A stretch of DNA of 64,000 nt from Dyadobacter sp. CY323 (GCF_021390245.1 NZ_JAJUXH010000019.1:62001-126000), one strand, 5' to 3'; positions 14,984 to 23,957 are shown, counted from the stretch's first letter. Notes: generated by a model not told the origin, from the letters alone. Numbers and translations: made by a program.

Positions 14984-15399
14984 TCATCAACTTTAATGCC
15001 GGCAGGAGTCAGCGTGATCCTAAAAGCGGGTTTTGCTTTTCCAGCCGTGATTTGCCCGAAGTTTTTTTTGATAAGCGAATCACTTTTTGTTACAGCCACA
15101 GCTTCAAATGAGCCATTTTGAATTTCTAAAAGGCTATCGGCAAAAAAAGCTAAGCCAAACGGTTCATTCTTATCAAATGTCTCGTCAGTTCCATCCCTGT
15201 TACGTGCATTGAAGATCGTCGAGTCAAACGGGACAAGAATACCGTTTTTCACTTCTTTCCCATAAATGCGAATTTCCTTGAAAGTGTCATTCTCCTGACT
15301 ATAAATATTGAAGCTGACACGATCGGGTTCAGAATCTCCGAATTCGGGTGAGAGCTTGCAGGATGTTAACAACAGAATTAATAATAGGCTTAGTCTCAT
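14980..15399 (-). CDS. Array paralogue 1, lipoprotein
   Basis: The 139-residue lipoprotein has signal MRLSLLLILLLTSC (Cys14). The mature part has VSFNIYSQENDTFKEIRIYG, KNGILVPFDSTIFNARNRDG, GLAFFADSLLEIQNGSFEAV and FGQITAGKAKPAF. It is closest to the copy at 14079-14513. Its last four bases overlap the start of the frameshifted copy. It follows the unrelated lipoprotein gene by eight bases, so these genes form one minus-strand transcript. No function is known to me. Confidence 0.82.
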   Translation of the reverse strand: MRLSLLLILLLTSCKLSPEFGDSEPDRVSFNIYSQENDTFKEIRIYGKEVKNGILVPFDSTIFNARNRDGTDETFDKNEPFGLAFFADSLLEIQNGSFEAVAVTKSDSLIKKNFGQITAGKAKPAFRITLTPAGIKVDE

Positions 15400-15407
15400 G
15401 GCTTTGC

Positions 15408-15878
15408 TTAATTAATGTAATACATCAAATGTTGAAAGTTGCCGGTTCCGGCTCCGTATAGAGCGTCCGACTTTTCTCGCACTTCCTCAGGAGTTGTGAT
15501 GGTTTTGAAATCGGCATAAATCCGTCGTAGGTCTGGTTCTGAGATTTCCTTTTCCCAACTCAGGTCCGGATACTTTTTAGCGAGTGGTTGTAGAATGGCC
15601 AGCATTTCGTCGCCTGTAATAAAATCTTCCCCGGTATTTGTTCTGAGATTGGCCTGCTGATTTTGCTGGTTATAGTATTCCACAAAATCTTCTGTTGATT
15701 GATTAAAATATTTCTTCGGGAAAACACGCGAAACTGCCACGGTTTCCCCTCGAAATTCGATAGTGTCTTTTACAACTTGGGCAGATGCAGCCGAGGCCTG
15801 CGAGATGTCTGGTTTGTTGCACGAAGACAGGCAACCCAATCCAATCAAAAAGCCAATGCATTTGAAAGTTGTTCTCAT
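15408..15878 (-). CDS. Lipoprotein of unknown function, first gene of the lipoprotein array operon
   Basis: The 156-residue protein starts at the ATG at 15878 (a further TTG-initiated extension to 15902 is unlikely). It has a signal peptide ending in LSSC (Cys20). The mature part is helical and polar: KKYFNQSTEDFVEYYNQQNQ, DEMLAILQPLAKKYPDLSWE, and a tail FQHLMYYIN. It is not related to the four paralogues that follow. Eight bases separate it from paralogue 1, so co-transcription is likely. A paired role (for example effector or receptor with variable partners) is possible but unproven. Confidence 0.75.
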   Translation of the reverse strand: MRTTFKCIGFLIGLGCLSSCNKPDISQASAASAQVVKDTIEFRGETVAVSRVFPKKYFNQSTEDFVEYYNQQNQQANLRTNTGEDFITGDEMLAILQPLAKKYPDLSWEKEISEPDLRRIYADFKTITTPEEVREKSDALYGAGTGNFQHLMYYIN

Positions 15879-16051
15879 AGATTTAGAAAAATTAGGTGAC
15901 AAATACTCCCAAGTCTACTCTCAAAATAGTTGCGGGTGCTTGCCTAGTGATTTGGCGGTGCGGTAACTGATTTAACGGGGATGGTGCCCGAGCGGGTTAG
16001 AATAAAATACTGAAATTTTTACATTTGTGCGGATTCCTTAGAATTTTGTTC

Positions 16052-16059
16052 TACCTTTG
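16052..16059 (+). promoter_or_regulatory. Putative -7 promoter element of the cold-shock gene
   Basis: TACCTTTG matches TAnnTTTG. A TTTG occurs at 16024-16027, 24 bp upstream, which is longer than the usual spacing, so the -33 part is doubtful. The leader would be short, about 20 bases. Confidence 0.4.
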
Positions 16060-16081
16060 GAATCTAATCTAATATAAAATA

Positions 16082-16273
16082 ATGCAAGAAGGAACAGTTA
16101 AATTTTTCAATGAAACTAAAGGTTTTGGTTTCATTTCTCCGTCAAATGGTGGAGACGACATTTTTGTACATTCATCTGGTTTGAATACTAACATCCAGGA
16201 AAACGACAATGTCACTTACGAAGTGGAAAATGGTCGGAAAGGACTAAATGCAGTCAACGTGAACTTGATCTGA
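16082..16273 (+). CDS. Cold-shock domain protein (CspA family)
   Basis: The 63-residue protein is one cold-shock domain: GTVKFFNETKGFGFI carries RNP1 (KGFGFI) and DDIFVHSSG carries RNP2 (DIFVH). It binds single-stranded RNA or DNA and acts as an RNA chaperone. It is slightly shorter than the 66-70 residues common in the family, and the C-terminal strand GLNAVNVNLI is intact. It is a single gene divergent from the lipoprotein array, with its own terminator. Confidence 0.95.
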   Translation: MQEGTVKFFNETKGFGFISPSNGGDDIFVHSSGLNTNIQENDNVTYEVENGRKGLNAVNVNLI

Positions 16274-16296
16274 TTTTTTTCATATAGTCATTACGC

Positions 16297-16327
16297 AAAA
16301 AACCTCCCCAAAAGGGAGGTTTTTTTT
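16297..16327. terminator. Bidirectional terminator
   Basis: AACCTCCC (16301-16308) and GGGAGGTT (16314-16321) form a perfect stem, flanked by A and T runs. It serves the cold-shock gene on plus and the CheY-like gene at 16335 on minus. Confidence 0.9.
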
Positions 16328-16334
16328 ATGGCCG

Positions 16335-16718
16335 CTAAGTCAGTCCGATGACTTTCTGCAATGTGTTTTTTAACTCATTGAATGAGTGCGGTTTGCGGAA
16401 CAGGCATTTTGCCCCCAGTGAAAGTGCCCGGGCGACTTCCGTATCGTGCGCGGAGGTCGAATACATGACGATTGGAATGTGTTTCAGGTGAGGATCATTT
16501 TTTAAGGCTTTCAGACAATCCCAGCCATTCATTTTCGGCATATTAATGTCCATGAAAATCAGGTCCGGCAAACTCGTCTTTGTAAGCGTTTGAAGTGCGT
16601 CGACCCCATTTTTCGCATGGGTGCAGGTAATGCCCGCATCCAGTTCCAGAAGTGCTTCCAGGAACAATTCAATATCATCGACATCGTCATCAACCAATAA
16701 AACCTTTCTCACTGTCAT
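16335..16718 (-). CDS. Single-domain response regulator (CheY-like)
   Basis: The 127-residue protein is only a receiver domain: acidic pocket LLVDDDVDD, phospho-acceptor Asp57 in LIFMDINMP, Thr/Ser in YSTSAHD and Lys in FRKPHS. It has no output domain, so it acts by protein contact or as part of a phosphorelay. The PAS kinase gene 13 bp upstream is its likely partner; such kinase/Rcp pairs are common with bacteriophytochrome-like or PAS kinases. Confidence 0.93.
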   Translation of the reverse strand: MTVRKVLLVDDDVDDIELFLEALLELDAGITCTHAKNGVDALQTLTKTSLPDLIFMDINMPKMNGWDCLKALKNDPHLKHIPIVMYSTSAHDTEVARALSLGAKCLFRKPHSFNELKNTLQKVIGLT

Positions 16719-16731
16719 AGCCTGCAGACAT

Positions 16732-18762
16732 TCAGATGATGCTTTTTTGCTGTCTTATCGGTAACGTGATGGTAAAAATCGCCCCTCGGTCCACTTCTCC
16801 GGTTGCGGACAAAGATCCATGGTGCCGCTCGACGATTTTCTTACACAGTGCCAGCCCGAGTCCGGTACCGGGATAATCGTCTTTCGAATTGAGCCGCGCA
16901 AAAGTAGTGAATATGCGGGACTGGTACTCGTTGTCAAACCCGATCCCATTGTCTTCGATCGTCACCACAATGCCCGGTACCGGCTGTTCAATGAGTTGAT
17001 GTGTAATCCGGATTTCGGGTACCACACTAGCTTTGGAGAATTTCAGTGCATTATTCAAAATGTTGTAAAACAACTGGTAAATCAACACGCTGTAACCCTC
17101 GATCGATGGCAAAGGATCTTTATATAGGATAGCTTTCTTTTCCTGGATAAGTACTTCGAGATCAGATTCAACGTCCAGAATGATTTTGTTCAGGTCAATG
17201 CTTTCAACGTGTGGCTGGCTGGCATTCAGTTGTGAGTACTCCAGCACGCTTTCGATCATGGACATAACCCGCGAGGAAGCATTCTGTATCTTCTCAAGAT
17301 AGCGGATCCCTTTTTCGGGCAGATCGTCTCCCAGTTCTTCCTGGATCCTGTTAGCGAAAATGCGGATCTTTCTGATCGGTTCTTTGAGGTCGTGGCTGGT
17401 AACGTGGGCGAATTGCAAAAGATCTTCGTTGGACCTTTGAAGTTCGGTGGTCTGCCCGGCTACCTGTCGGCTGAGCTCGTCGGAAAACTCCTTTTGCTCG
17501 GTGATATCAAGCGTGATGCCCACGATTTTGAAAGCCTCTCCCAGCTCATTATACACCGGGTTACCCGATGTCCGGACCCATCTGGTCGAACCGTCGTTTG
17601 CTTTTATGCGGTAATCGGCGTGGTACGTCGTGTTGTTCAGAATGGCATTCCTGACCGAACTTTCGTTCATGCTTCGGTCTTCCGCCGGGATCAGTGAAAT
17701 GAGTTTGCTGAAAGAGAGTTCATCGTCCGCGTTCAATCCAAGCTGCAATTTGCATTGAGGAGTCGCGACGATTTCACCGGTAGACAATATAAATTCGTAG
17801 CTGCCTAAATTGCCCGCATCAATGGCGAGCTGCAACCGTTCTGCGACGGTTTCCAACTCTTTTTTTGATGCAACCTGCTGGGTTACATCCTGTAACGTAC
17901 CGTTGAAACGGTAGGCCGTCTCATCCGGCCCAAACCATGCTTTCCCTTTCGCGCGAACCACGCGTTCTACACCGGTCAATGGGTTTATAATGCTGTATTC
18001 AATGTCATAACGGCCGCTGGAACCATATACCAACGAATCCTGAATGGCTTTTTGCACCCGTTCCTGATCGCGTTCTGCCATGACAGCGATGGCATCCGAC
18101 AAGTCAATTTCGGAACTTGGGGGCAGGCCGAACCATTCTTTTAACCTTTCGTTTCCGGTAAACTTGTTGGTCTGCGGATTGAAATCCCAAACTCCCAATT
18201 CGGTCGCTTCGATGGCAAATTCGAACAGATCTTTGCTTTCACTTAAAGCCTCCAGTGTCTGTACCTTGGCGGTCGTTTCGCTGCATGTGACAAATACGGC
18301 GCAGGCCTTGCCCGTCTCATCTATAACCGGACTGTAACTGAACGTCCAGTACACGTCTTCCATTTGCCCGTTGCGGTAGATGGGTAGCAGCTGGTCTTCG
18401 CTCCATGTTGCTTCACCTCCGCTTAAAACCTGATCGATCATCGGTTTAATGTCCGGCCAGATCTCCGGCCACACTTCCTCGCCGGGCATGCCGAGTGCAG
18501 AGGGGTGTTTTCCGTCGTTACCCAAACTCGGTCGGTACGCATCATTGTAAAAGCAGATCAAACGCTTGCCCCAGAAAAGGAACATGGGAAATTTGGAATG
18601 CAGAATGATGCTCAACGAGGTTTTCAGGCTTTGTGGCCAGCTGTCAACGGGGCCAATCGGCGATGTAGCCCAATTGTACGACCGGATGATCTCGCCCATT
18701 TCGCCGCCACCTGCTGTGAGTTTGGCTAATGCCGGATTAATGTATTTCGAGGAGGAACTCAT
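16732..18762 (-). CDS. Soluble multi-PAS sensor histidine kinase
   Basis: The 676-residue protein has no membrane segment. Three PAS-type units are visible: residues about 25-150 (SKFPMFLFWGKRLICFYNDA), about 160-300 (ELGVWDFNPQTNKFTGNERL), and about 310-430 (GSYEFILSTGEIVATPQCKL), each followed by PAC-like endings (GTLQDVTQQ, GITLDITEQ). The kinase core has His457 in HVTSHDLKEPIRKI, N box FYNILNNALKFS, G1 IEDNGIGF and G2 GTGLGLALCKKI. It probably senses a cytoplasmic signal such as redox, ligand or light. It phosphorylates the CheY-like protein encoded just downstream. Confidence 0.92.
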   Translation of the reverse strand: MSSSSKYINPALAKLTAGGGEMGEIIRSYNWATSPIGPVDSWPQSLKTSLSIILHSKFPMFLFWGKRLICFYNDAYRPSLGNDGKHPSALGMPGEEVWPEIWPDIKPMIDQVLSGGEATWSEDQLLPIYRNGQMEDVYWTFSYSPVIDETGKACAVFVTCSETTAKVQTLEALSESKDLFEFAIEATELGVWDFNPQTNKFTGNERLKEWFGLPPSSEIDLSDAIAVMAERDQERVQKAIQDSLVYGSSGRYDIEYSIINPLTGVERVVRAKGKAWFGPDETAYRFNGTLQDVTQQVASKKELETVAERLQLAIDAGNLGSYEFILSTGEIVATPQCKLQLGLNADDELSFSKLISLIPAEDRSMNESSVRNAILNNTTYHADYRIKANDGSTRWVRTSGNPVYNELGEAFKIVGITLDITEQKEFSDELSRQVAGQTTELQRSNEDLLQFAHVTSHDLKEPIRKIRIFANRIQEELGDDLPEKGIRYLEKIQNASSRVMSMIESVLEYSQLNASQPHVESIDLNKIILDVESDLEVLIQEKKAILYKDPLPSIEGYSVLIYQLFYNILNNALKFSKASVVPEIRITHQLIEQPVPGIVVTIEDNGIGFDNEYQSRIFTTFARLNSKDDYPGTGLGLALCKKIVERHHGSLSATGEVDRGAIFTITLPIRQQKSII

Positions 18763-18837
18763 GCAAGAGTTAGCTGCTTACTGAATGATGAATGTTCCCG
18801 AAATATAACAGAATAGGAACTAATTCGTAAGCCATTT

Positions 18838-21195
18838 TCACTCATTTGCCAATGCATCCACGGGATTGCCCGTTGCAGCTTTATAAGTTCTGGTGCTAAT
18901 GATCACTCCCCCAAGTATTAATAATACCCCAAAACATAATCCCAGCGTTTCGAAACCAATGGACACGTGGTAGGCAAAACTGAACAGAAATGCGTAACCG
19001 GCCATATATCCGAGCGGAAGTGCGATAGTGGCGGCAATCGTCAGCAGCTTTACGAAATCGTGTGACAAAAGCCAAATGATCTGCGCCACTTCGGCCCCCA
19101 TCACTTTGCGGATACCCACTTCTTTAATGCGTGTTTGAGTGGTATAGGTCACCATTCCGAGCAAGCCGAGGCAGGCTATTGAAAAGGAAATGGCGAGCAG
19201 TAATCCCATAAACCGGATGTCTTCCATGTGGGCGTGGCGCTCGTACAGGAAGTCGTCAAACCATTTTCCGTCGAAAGGTTCGTAAGGTTTCAATTTGGCC
19301 CAGGCCGTTTTAATTTCGGTTAAAACCGTGTTTTCCGAACCTGCCGCGACAGCTACCTGCAAATAACGTAATCCTGGTGTCTGTTGCCGCAAAACGAGCG
19401 GCATGATCTCCCAGTTGAAACTGGTGAACCGAAAATCCTTTACAACCCCGGCGATCTGAACCTCGGTACTGTCATTCACCCACAAGGCTTTCCCAACCGC
19501 AGACCGACTATTGCCTAAATTGAATTTCCTTACCGCCTCTTCATTGATTAATACCAGGTTTCCCGAGGCTGATCCATGGGGTAAATCGTTGCCGGCGACC
19601 AGTGACAAACCAAGTGTTGGAATGAAGTCAGGAGCGATGTCGAATGTAAAAGACATAACGGGATTAGGATCGTCTCTTTTAGCTTTGATCCGCTCCGTAG
19701 CACCGTGATGGCCAAATGGTTCCGATATCCCGGAAACATGTTCAACCCCTGCCAGCTTGGTGATTTCGTTGGCGAGTCGCTCGTATGGAATGCTGTTCAA
19801 TGGAATGTTCAGTACATTTTTGCTTCGAAACCCGTAATCGCCCGTGGCCATGTAATTTTGCTGGCGCATCATGGTCACCAATGCGATCATCGCGATCATG
19901 GAAATGCTGAATTGTAACACGATCAGCGTTTTCCGTAATGAGATCCCACGGATCACTTTCAGTCCATTTTGACTTCTAAGCACCTCCGCAGGTTGAAATC
20001 CGGAGAGGACTTTTGCTGGAAGCAAACCGGCGAGTAATCCGGTAATGATACTGAATGAGACAAAAGCAACTCCTAACTTCCAGTCCCACACAACGCCGCC
20101 AATGAGCCATTGCTGTACAAATGCCATTGGTTTTACCAGTTCGAGCATGATGTAGCCAAGTCCCAGTGCGAGCAGTGAAAGTATCACAGACTCTGCCATG
20201 AACTGTCCCAATAGTTGCCAGCGCAATGCGCCTGACGTTTTACGGATACCCACCTCCCTGGCGCGGCTCATGGAACGCGCCAGTGTAAGATTTATGTAAT
20301 TGAAAGCCGCCATTAATAAGGTAACCAACCCGACTCCCATTTCAGCCAGTAAGCCGCTGATCTGGGGCTCCCAGGTACTGTTCACCAATTCTTCCAGAGA
20401 CGCGGAAATTTTTGTAAGGCCCTGTGAACGAAACTGATATTCTTTGATGTCATCCAGTTTCAAACCTGCTGTCTGGCGGTTTGCAATCGCCGGTAACACT
20501 TTTTCAAGCTGAACCTCCGCGGTCCCGGGCTTTAAAAGAACATACGTATAGGCGGTGGAAAATTCCCTCCAGTTTTTACCGGCGCCGAACCGGGACATTT
20601 TGTCGGACGGCAATGTAAATAAGATGTCGAAACGCAAATGGGAGCGGAGCGTGGTGTCGGCGATAACGCCAGTAACGACCGAAGGTTCAATACCATCCTG
20701 TTCCAGTACCTGACCAATCGGGTTCATTTTGCCAAACAGCTTTTCGGCCGTTTTCTGCGTAATCACGGCTGTGGCAGGCGTATTGGCATTTTGTCCCGAC
20801 ACAACTGGAAAATCGAACAGATCATAAAACGATGGGTCGACGACAAAGGTCATAAAATTCAGCCGTTTCGTATTTCCCAACACCTCTCCATAGGTACGGA
20901 CGATTCGTGCGGAATTTTCTACAAAACCATAATCTTTTTTCAATGTTTCCGCCAGAGGCAATGGTGACGTCGCGAATGCGGCCTTATCATGATTTTTTGT
21001 AACCACATCAGTCAGAATGCGGTGGATGCGGTCGCGCTTTTTATGAAAATTGTCGTAATCGAATGCTCCTTTGATATGCGCAATGGCCAGAAAACACACC
21101 ATTAATCCCGAAGCCAGACCGAAAATATTGATCAACGAAAAGAGCCGGTGTTTCCAGATATTCCTGATCGCGATCTTGAAGTAGTTTTGTAACAT
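18838..21195 (-). CDS. MacB/FtsX-type ABC transporter permease
   Basis: The protein is 785 residues from the ATG at 21195; a TTG at 21213 in the same frame is less likely because the family begins MLQNYFKIAIRNI. It has one N-terminal membrane segment, a MacB-like periplasmic domain (about 50-270), an FtsX core of three helices (about 285-410), a further helix and second periplasmic domain, and a second FtsX core at the C-terminus (about 665-775, with RIKEVGIRKVMGAEVAQI). These fused permeases in Bacteroidota export lipoproteins, peptides or lipids with a separate ATPase. No ATPase gene is adjacent. Confidence 0.92.
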   Translation of the reverse strand: MLQNYFKIAIRNIWKHRLFSLINIFGLASGLMVCFLAIAHIKGAFDYDNFHKKRDRIHRILTDVVTKNHDKAAFATSPLPLAETLKKDYGFVENSARIVRTYGEVLGNTKRLNFMTFVVDPSFYDLFDFPVVSGQNANTPATAVITQKTAEKLFGKMNPIGQVLEQDGIEPSVVTGVIADTTLRSHLRFDILFTLPSDKMSRFGAGKNWREFSTAYTYVLLKPGTAEVQLEKVLPAIANRQTAGLKLDDIKEYQFRSQGLTKISASLEELVNSTWEPQISGLLAEMGVGLVTLLMAAFNYINLTLARSMSRAREVGIRKTSGALRWQLLGQFMAESVILSLLALGLGYIMLELVKPMAFVQQWLIGGVVWDWKLGVAFVSFSIITGLLAGLLPAKVLSGFQPAEVLRSQNGLKVIRGISLRKTLIVLQFSISMIAMIALVTMMRQQNYMATGDYGFRSKNVLNIPLNSIPYERLANEITKLAGVEHVSGISEPFGHHGATERIKAKRDDPNPVMSFTFDIAPDFIPTLGLSLVAGNDLPHGSASGNLVLINEEAVRKFNLGNSRSAVGKALWVNDSTEVQIAGVVKDFRFTSFNWEIMPLVLRQQTPGLRYLQVAVAAGSENTVLTEIKTAWAKLKPYEPFDGKWFDDFLYERHAHMEDIRFMGLLLAISFSIACLGLLGMVTYTTQTRIKEVGIRKVMGAEVAQIIWLLSHDFVKLLTIAATIALPLGYMAGYAFLFSFAYHVSIGFETLGLCFGVLLILGGVIISTRTYKAATGNPVDALANE

Positions 21196-21213
21196 AGAAA
21201 TGAGTTTGTCCAA

Positions 21214-21353
21214 ACTGTGTTTTTGAAATTTAAAACTTTATACCAGCAAACAAAAGATGCATCTTGGCTCATTCAGGCCGATTTGCAGGATTGTGAATGT
21301 ACGATTTTGAACGGGGATGTTCGGTTTGGGATAACAGGGGGATGTAAATGTAG
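21214..21353. other. Intergenic stretch before the minisatellite
   Basis: No gene or strong element is visible in these bases apart from the upstream region of the FtsX gene. Confidence 0.3.
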
Positions 21354-21451
21354 AATGTGAGATGTGAGAGGTGAGATGTAAAATGTGAGATGTGAGGGGT
21401 GAGATGTGAGATGTGAGAGGTGAGAGGTGAGAGGTGAGAGGTGAGATGTGA
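21354..21451. repeat. Heptanucleotide minisatellite, 14 tandem units
   Basis: Fourteen 7-bp units of GATGTGA or GAGGTGA run without a break over 98 bp. Units 10-13 are identical GAGGTGA; variants include GATGTAA, AATGTGA and GGGGTGA. The opposite strand reads as TCACATC/TCACCTC and gives spurious Ser/His/Leu/Pro-rich frames. Copy number in such arrays often differs between strains through slippage. Confidence 0.9.
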
Positions 21452-21476
21452 GGTGGGGGGCTTTTAATATTTATAA

Positions 21477-21625
21477 TATGGGGGAAATGTATCTGCCTTT
21501 TTTGCCGGAAATATTGCGGCGGCATCTGATCTTCACGTCTATCCAAATCCGGCAACAAATACCGTGTTTGCAACCAGCGATGAAGCCATTACCGGACCTA
21601 AAAAATGGCAGCATGGAAAACCGTA
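21477..21625 (+). pseudogene. Remnant of a type IX secretion (T9SS) sorting domain
   Basis: The frame after a TAA at 21474 reads YGGNVSAFFAGNIAAASDLH and then VYPNPATNTVFATSDEAI, ending at a TAG at 21623. VYPNPATN is the hallmark of the type A C-terminal sorting signal that exports proteins through T9SS. No start codon or upstream cargo is present; the fragment is cut off by the minisatellite just before it. It is most likely the leftover tail of a lost secreted protein. The final residues (ITGPKKWQHGKP) do not look like a normal signal end, so decay has proceeded. Confidence 0.5.
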
Positions 21626-21659
21626 GACGGGTTATCCGATAAAATGCGGGCTTGGCTGC

Positions 21660-23849
21660 TCAACCTCCCTTTTTCGGGAGAGATGTAATTTCTTCAACCA
21701 GTTGTTTCTTAATCGCTTCTTTATTTATCCTGAAATCTTCCGCTGTTCTTTTCAGATCAGGTTGTTCTTCGGAGTAAGATTTCGCCCTCAGCCAATAGGA
21801 GCAGAAATAATCGAATAGAATTTCGAGATTCGGTTCGGTATCAAGGTAAATCGGATTCACGACGTCTGATAGCAGCCTTCTTGTATAGTAAATCCCATAC
21901 CTTAATTTAATTTTTCCCCGGTCATTTACATTTAAAAAAATGTACATGTGTTTGTTATGCGTTTCCCAGGGTAAGTACTCAACTTTACAATTCACATCGG
22001 GATAACTTTTGGCACCCTTTTGCTCGGGATCAGCCTTACTTCTATCTATCCGATAGTCAGCAAGAATTGTCCATACAACCGATTTGCGCTTTGCCAGAAG
22101 ATCGTAATAAAATGGATCATTTAATATCTCACCACTTTCCGAAATCGATAGGACGATATTCCAGTTCGTTTCAACAAACTTACTCCTGAATTTCCAGAGC
22201 CACCTTGTATCTGAATAGAGAAGGTTTCGGCGGGATAATTGAGTAAATGGTGATAAATAATACTCTCTTATGTCGGAATTGACAATGCAAAGTTTGTTTT
22301 GCGAAACCTTGGTAAACAGCTCTCTGAAATAAGGTGTGTTCACTGAAAACCGCGTTGCTTTTGCAAGAGATTTTGTTAATTCCTCGATGTTAACCTCGCT
22401 ATCCAGGGATGGTTTCATGTTTTCGGTCAGCACGTACGTGTCTTTCATGACTTCCATGTAAGTTTCAACATCATCGAAGTGATTTATGAATTCCGCCAAA
22501 CTGAGTACCCTGGGATGTCCTTTTGATTGCTCATAAAAAAGGCTGATGTATTTTTTTAGCCGGCTCTCCTTAAATTGATTGATGTGTACGAGACCTTTGG
22601 ATTTAGCCAGTACAATTGCTATTTCTACGTAAATCCGTTTTTCAAGGAAGTCGAGTAATCTTTTTTTATTATCGGTATAATTGGGATCTTCTTTTTTTAA
22701 TAGTGACTTAATGGGCGTGGCGTTTGTTTTATGAAATAAGGAAGCAATGATCTCATGCCTCTCAATTCCTTTTAAATATTTATCCCTGAATTCTGATTTA
22801 AAACAGTTGGTCGCTAATTCCCAGAGTTTTTTAAATAAATCACCGAGTGGAGTTTTATCTGTCTGAAAATAGACGGGGCTAATCAGCGAACTGTTTTGCT
22901 GAAAAAAGGTATTGTCCAGATATTCCGTTTCTTCTTTACTGTCAAAAATATAGTATGAGAATTTGTCTTTGTTTTCAAGTGCGGCATTTTTGAGAATGCT
23001 GTGCAGATCTACATCCTTAAAAGAGTAACCAACCGCAATGATATTCTTGGAAATTTCGGTACCTCGTTCGTGATTGCGTGACAATAAATCAGCAATAAGG
23101 GATTTGATCGAGATGTTTCCTTCATTATATTGGTTGTACGTGAATTTTAGACTTCCGGCGTGACTGACCGTTCCATGAGGCTTAATATAAATGGGCAGAG
23201 CCAGCTTATATTCCATGTACAAGTCATTAAAGTCATCGGGGCAATGTCCATTCAGCAATATTTTATAATATTCCCCCGCACCCATTTCGTCATCGATGAC
23301 ATTATCCAGTATTTCATCGAAATTGAAATTAATGATAACATCTATCAGCCGGTGTTTAAACATATGTCCGACAATCTCATAGAATTGGCTGGTAACATGC
23401 TTATAACCCAGCTGCTGACGGAGTTCCGCCCGAAGACTCGGGCCGCCGATCACTTTTTCAAGTTCCCTTAATTTTGCTTCGAAACTGTCAGTAACTGCTC
23501 CGGGATAATTGTTCTTAATATCGTCCTCAATTTTTTGAAGACTAATTTTGAAAGCAGGATTATCCTTGCCGTGATGGTCATAAAGCGATTCGACAACACC
23601 CCAGGCGGTGGGTATACTCTCATTTGCATTACGTGTTGCACCGGCTCCTACTATAAGAATATTTCTAACACGCCGTGATTCGTTAGTCCCCTGCAGCGTG
23701 GACGGATCAAGTAGCAGATCTATTGCACTTTTTAATTCATTTTCCTCCGTTGCAATATCGACCATATTAAAGGCGAGGTCTCTTGCCAGCGTGTTTAAAT
23801 GCGATATATTTTGACAGTTTGCAAGCGGATCTGATGCTGAGGACGTCAT
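21660..23849 (-). CDS. SIR2-domain protein, candidate anti-phage NAD-hydrolase effector
   Basis: The product is 729 residues from the ATG at 23849 (a TTG in frame at 23894 adds 15 residues). A SIR2-like NAD-binding domain covers about residues 60-320: GAGAT (68-72), FNFDEILDNV (Asn176, Asp178), PHGT (His225) and VGYSFKDVD (274-281). The Asn/Asp and His correspond to the catalytic residues. The remaining 400 residues match no domain I know. SIR2 domains fused to large unknown regions occur in defence proteins such as ThsA and DSR2, which deplete NAD+ on infection. The gene is monocistronic and visibly AT-richer than neighbours. The defence role is inferred. Confidence 0.75.
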   Translation of the reverse strand: MTSSASDPLANCQNISHLNTLARDLAFNMVDIATEENELKSAIDLLLDPSTLQGTNESRRVRNILIVGAGATRNANESIPTAWGVVESLYDHHGKDNPAFKISLQKIEDDIKNNYPGAVTDSFEAKLRELEKVIGGPSLRAELRQQLGYKHVTSQFYEIVGHMFKHRLIDVIINFNFDEILDNVIDDEMGAGEYYKILLNGHCPDDFNDLYMEYKLALPIYIKPHGTVSHAGSLKFTYNQYNEGNISIKSLIADLLSRNHERGTEISKNIIAVGYSFKDVDLHSILKNAALENKDKFSYYIFDSKEETEYLDNTFFQQNSSLISPVYFQTDKTPLGDLFKKLWELATNCFKSEFRDKYLKGIERHEIIASLFHKTNATPIKSLLKKEDPNYTDNKKRLLDFLEKRIYVEIAIVLAKSKGLVHINQFKESRLKKYISLFYEQSKGHPRVLSLAEFINHFDDVETYMEVMKDTYVLTENMKPSLDSEVNIEELTKSLAKATRFSVNTPYFRELFTKVSQNKLCIVNSDIREYYLSPFTQLSRRNLLYSDTRWLWKFRSKFVETNWNIVLSISESGEILNDPFYYDLLAKRKSVVWTILADYRIDRSKADPEQKGAKSYPDVNCKVEYLPWETHNKHMYIFLNVNDRGKIKLRYGIYYTRRLLSDVVNPIYLDTEPNLEILFDYFCSYWLRAKSYSEEQPDLKRTAEDFRINKEAIKKQLVEEITSLPKKGG

Positions 23850-23957
23850 TAAAGTAAATTTCGCGGATGGGGATGTTACGTGTTCTAGCAGCAATAAGAT
23901 AAAAAAAGTTGATTTTTACCATAAGCTATGCGTAACATTAGACTCTTTCCGCAATTA

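Noticed and set aside
21332..21343. GGGATAACAGGG resembling the core of a homing-endonuclease (I-SceI) site
   Set aside because: Flanking bases of the 18-bp site do not match; a chance 12-base similarity.
21238..21573. Minus-strand 111-residue frame rich in Ser/His/Leu/Pro
   Set aside because: It is the translation of the heptamer minisatellite, with no family resemblance.
21660..23849. Sirtuin protein deacetylase
   Set aside because: The zinc-binding Cys quartet of deacetylating sirtuins is absent and the protein is far larger; it fits SIR2-like NAD hydrolases better.
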